A stretch of 64,000 nucleotides of DNA from Lactiplantibacillus modestisalitolerans. GTDB lineage: Bacteria; Bacillota; Bacilli; Lactobacillales; Lactobacillaceae. This document shows positions 61,623-64,000 of the stretch, one piece after another. Location of the stretch: positions 50,043 through 114,042 of the forward strand of contig NZ_BJEA01000013.1 of NCBI RefSeq assembly GCF_005405425.1, read 5' to 3'. Under the pieces are notes generated by a model, which made no database searches, was not told the DNA's origin, and saw only the letters and a program-made list of their open reading frames with translations. The position numbers and the translations under genes are program-made. How positions within the stretch are numbered: the first letter of the stretch is position 1; each line of letters starts with the position of its first letter.

Positions 61623-61954
61623 GCAAAATTCTTTTATCTTTTTTTTAATTGCTATTTGAAAGCGATATGAAAACGCTATTATACCAGTGCTTTAGTTAAG
61701 ATTGAAAAGTTGTGATTTGAACGTTAAGTAAATTAAAGATTGAGATTTTCTTAGAAATATTCATATTCCAAATATATATCAAATTAATTGTGCGAAACTT
61801 AATTTTGTGATAATTTGTTTAAGCGAATGGTTCGCGTGAGTTTTAGGGTGGTTGGTCGTTGCTTTTACAGTGAATTTCGTTATGATAAAAGAGTAGTAAC
61901 GCCCATTCACATCCAGTTTGATGGATGGCAACGATGAAAGGCAGGGGCAAAACG

Positions 61955-62938
61955 ATGCTCAGAAAAATTGAAGATTATATTGATAGCTGTATTCAAAATG
62001 GTGACATTTACGGGGCTTCATTTAGTTTGATTACGCCACGGGGAATCGATCAGTATTACCATGGTAAGCAGGGGCGTGATGAGTTTGCACTCGGACTTGA
62101 TCCGGCGATGCTGTATGACCTAGCTTCGGTGACGAAGGTCGTTGCCACGACCACCCGGATTTTTCAACTGTTGTCGGACCATACGATTCGGTTACATGAT
62201 TCGGTAACCCGGTTTTTACCGGGGTTTACGCACCCAGAAATTACAATTAAAAATCTATTACTTCATAATAGTGGGCTCCCAGCGGATATTGAACATTCGG
62301 ATCGAATGAACCGTGAAGACCTGATTACGGCCATCTATGATTGCGAGTTGGAACACGAGCCGGGGCAAGCGACGGTTTATTCCGACTTAGGCTACATTTT
62401 GTTAGGTTGGATTATTCGGACGGTCGATGGGTCACTAGCCCGAAGCGTTCAAGATCACATTTTATATCCACTCGCGATGACTAATACGGGTTACAATTTG
62501 AACCGACCGAAAGTTCGATTCGTCCCAACGGAGTTTGATTTACGCCGGGGCCAGATTCAAGGGCAAGTACATGACTATAAGGCGTTTCTGTTAAACGGTG
62601 AAAGCGGACATGCCGGTTTGTTTTCAACACTGACGGATTTGACCGTCTTTACGGAAATGATGCTGAACTTTGGAGCTTATCAAGGAAAACGGGTTCTGGA
62701 TGAAAACGTCTTTGACTGGCTCGGCGCTTATGACGAAAATGGTCGTACGTTGGGTTGGGAGCGGTATGCTGGGCAGCACCAGTATTACCACACCGGCTAC
62801 ACTGGTCCGATGATTGCGTTTGATTTGGATCGGCAGCTAGGGTTGGTGGTGCTGACCAACCGGGTTTACCCGACCCGTGAAAATACGGCTTGGAACCGCG
62901 ACCGAAAAGAAGTTCTGGATCTATTTTTTAAGAAATAA
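61955..62938 (+). CDS. Serine hydrolase, beta-lactamase/PBP4*-like
   Basis: A 327-aa class C beta-lactamase-fold protein. SxxK in ASVTK (Ser58, Lys61), a Tyr motif YSDLGY and a third-box-like HTGYTG. No signal peptide, so cytosolic; such proteins act as esterases or D-aminopeptidases rather than antibiotic resistance. ATGs at 61925 and 61934 are open, but AGGGGC lies 6 nt before 61955, which also fits the family start. Confidence 0.82.
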   Translation: MLRKIEDYIDSCIQNGDIYGASFSLITPRGIDQYYHGKQGRDEFALGLDPAMLYDLASVTKVVATTTRIFQLLSDHTIRLHDSVTRFLPGFTHPEITIKNLLLHNSGLPADIEHSDRMNREDLITAIYDCELEHEPGQATVYSDLGYILLGWIIRTVDGSLARSVQDHILYPLAMTNTGYNLNRPKVRFVPTEFDLRRGQIQGQVHDYKAFLLNGESGHAGLFSTLTDLTVFTEMMLNFGAYQGKRVLDENVFDWLGAYDENGRTLGWERYAGQHQYYHTGYTGPMIAFDLDRQLGLVVLTNRVYPTRENTAWNRDRKEVLDLFFKK

Positions 62939-62944
62939 GTTTGA

Positions 62945-62995
62945 AAACGCGTGCCTAACAGAGGGAGATAATCTGTTAGGCACGCGTTTATTTTT
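62945..62995. terminator. Bidirectional terminator
   Basis: Perfect 17-bp stem AAACGCGTGCCTAACAG / CTGTTAGGCACGCGTTT with T-rich flank. Confidence 0.88.
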
Positions 62996-63503
62996 GTAGC
63001 CAGCGCAGTCCGGGGATTCTGCGGAACAGGAAGTAAGCGCCGCTTCCAATTAGAACGCCACTCCAGTTTGTCAGCACGTCGTCGGTTTCAACCCAGCGGT
63101 CAACGTGCGCCAATAGGTCGAATAGAAACTGACCACCTTCAAGCGTGAGACCGGTTAAAAGGCCAACGGCGATGCGGCGGCGCCAGGACCAGTTAGGGAA
63201 GTTCCAAGCTAGAAGACCGCCGAGCGGGACGGTCAAGAGAACGTTGAGCCAAAACTCCGTATCGAGTTGTTGGAACGGAACCGGGTTTAACTTGACGGGT
63301 CCCCACTGAATGTAATGAAGAATAACGTCCCCACTAAAATTATAGGAAGTGGGGGTGTAACAAAATGCGGTTAGAATCCAAATGAAGCCGAGTAGCCCGA
63401 GACGTTTGAAACGGGTCCACCCGTCGGTTGCTTGTTGCCACTGATGAACAGCAAGCCCCCAAATGAAAATGGTGAGTAATGAAAATGGTAGCCAAGCACG
63501 CAT
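62988..63503 (-). CDS. VanZ-family membrane protein
   Basis: A 171-aa protein with four to five hydrophobic segments; FWLNVLLTVPLGGLLAWNFP, then a glycine-rich GLLTGLTLEGGQFLFDL and DVLTNWSGVLIGSGAYFLF match VanZ-like proteins (teicoplanin-resistance family; physiological role uncertain). AGGAGTG precedes the ATG. Confidence 0.85.
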   Translation of the reverse strand: MRAWLPFSLLTIFIWGLAVHQWQQATDGWTRFKRLGLLGFIWILTAFCYTPTSYNFSGDVILHYIQWGPVKLNPVPFQQLDTEFWLNVLLTVPLGGLLAWNFPNWSWRRRIAVGLLTGLTLEGGQFLFDLLAHVDRWVETDDVLTNWSGVLIGSGAYFLFRRIPGLRWLQK

Positions 63504-63681
63504 GTAAACACTCCTTTATGATGAGTATTATAGAAAAAAAGGAGCCCGTTGGCTATGCGGAGTTAATGACTGAGGTGTGTAAGGAGCTGAATAGCGGGAA
63601 TTTTGTGGAGGGGATTGGGAACGTGACACTGGCTTTCAAAGCACTTCATAACAGCAATTTTGAAAATAGTTGAAAAAACAG

Positions 63682-63710
63682 TTGACAGTTTTCAAGCAAA
63701 TGCGTATAGT
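63682..63710 (+). promoter_or_regulatory. rRNA operon promoter P1
   Basis: TTGACA (63682-63687), 17 bp, TATAGT (63705-63710). The short plus frame overlapping 63479-63673 is not convincing as a gene. Confidence 0.8.
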
Positions 63711-63780
63711 TAGTACTCGTTGCTGCAACAGCAGTTATTGATTTCGCAACAGTTGTTGACTTAATAATTTCAAAAAGTTA

Positions 63781-63809
63781 TTGACAAGTTTTGCTGAAGT
63801 TGGTATGAT
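63781..63809 (+). promoter_or_regulatory. rRNA operon promoter P2
   Basis: TTGACA (63781-63786), 17 bp, TATGAT (63804-63809). Confidence 0.82.
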
Positions 63810-63872
63810 TATTTCTGTTGTCGCAACGGCAACAATAACATGTTAATCATTAATGACTTTGAAAAAAAGTTG

Positions 63873-63902
63873 TTGACAAAAACTTGATTAAGATGTTATG
63901 AT
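63873..63902 (+). promoter_or_regulatory. rRNA operon promoter P3 and leader
   Basis: TTGACA (63873-63878), 18 bp, TATGAT (63897-63902). The following leader contains CTTTGAAAACTGAACAAAG (63941-63959), the sequence that precedes 16S rRNA in lactobacilli. The 16S gene should start beyond the window. Confidence 0.8.
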
Positions 63903-64000
63903 TATCAAGTTGCGTTAAGCAATTGACGTAACGAATTAGACCTTTGAAAACTGAACAAAGTTTCGACGAATCAAATGTGTAGGGTCTCTTGATTTTGAAT

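Noticed and set aside
63479..63673. 64-aa plus frame before the rRNA promoters
   Set aside because: It starts inside the VanZ gene on the other strand, no ribosome site fits, and no homology is evident; a weak remnant cannot be excluded.
1..64000. CRISPR arrays, prophage and insertion-sequence genes
   Set aside because: No regularly spaced short repeats, cas genes, integrase or transposase frames were found. Repeats present are families A, B and C, which are irregularly spaced and structured.

Overview
The window is chromosomal DNA of a Gram-positive member of the Lactobacillaceae, probably a facultatively homofermentative lactobacillus of mid-to-high 40s %GC. The evidence is pyruvate formate-lyase with its activase, ATP-type PEP carboxykinase, a SufCDSUB machinery, CcpA-type cre sites, a T-box leader, a CIRCE element and CopY boxes. 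Shine-Dalgarno starts are strong and many genes start with TTG. The species cannot be fixed from the sequence alone. No prophage, transposase gene, CRISPR array, tRNA or rRNA body is visible. The right edge stops in the promoter and leader of an rRNA operon.

Layout. 1-8.2 kb: 5' part of pckA, TetR and MarR regulators, a secreted DUF1002 protein, a DUF4870/TetR/macrodomain cluster, uppP and a split ThrE-type exporter. 8.4-15.2 kb: aldo/keto reductase, 5'-nucleotidase-like phosphoesterase, P2-type cation ATPase and nucleoside deoxyribosyltransferase. 15.4-22 kb: DUF1836 protein, membrane-anchored alpha/beta hydrolase, two MFS drug exporters and small unknown proteins. 22.2-24.9 kb: copper module copY-copB. 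25-31.3 kb: bile-salt-hydrolase-family enzyme, two VIT metal transporters, EamA exporter, a 49-aa protein and hsp20. 31.4-35.9 kb: Imm5-like protein, a cluster-less MutY, DUF488, an Spx paralogue and a PgpA-like protein. 36-45 kb: DUF915 hydrolase, tyrosine-type T-box with an NhaC-like transporter, a class-M sirtuin pair, SIS protein and metal ATPase. 45.9-50 kb: BCCT transporter, a YdeI-like protein and an aldo/keto reductase. 50.6-51.3 kb: a roughly 630-nt non-coding transcription unit. 51.5-57.6 kb: VIT-sufCDSUB-sufT operon. 57.7-61.5 kb: orphan structured RNA, pflA and pflB. 61.9-63.5 kb: serine hydrolase and VanZ. 63.7-64 kb: rRNA promoters.

The most unusual content is non-coding. Family A is an element of about 370 bp with five full copies and two fragments. 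It has imperfect terminal inverted repeats and a core that keeps its helices while the sequence changes. Family B consists of structured 3'-UTR modules that begin exactly at the stop codon of five unrelated genes. The last 220-330 nt of the four longer of these genes are strongly enriched in G over C on the coding strand (about 2:1, against 1.0-1.3:1 near their 5' ends). Family C is related to B and has two copies. There are also two orphan RNAs, at 50674-51302 (cre-controlled, with its own promoter and terminator) and 57773-57919.
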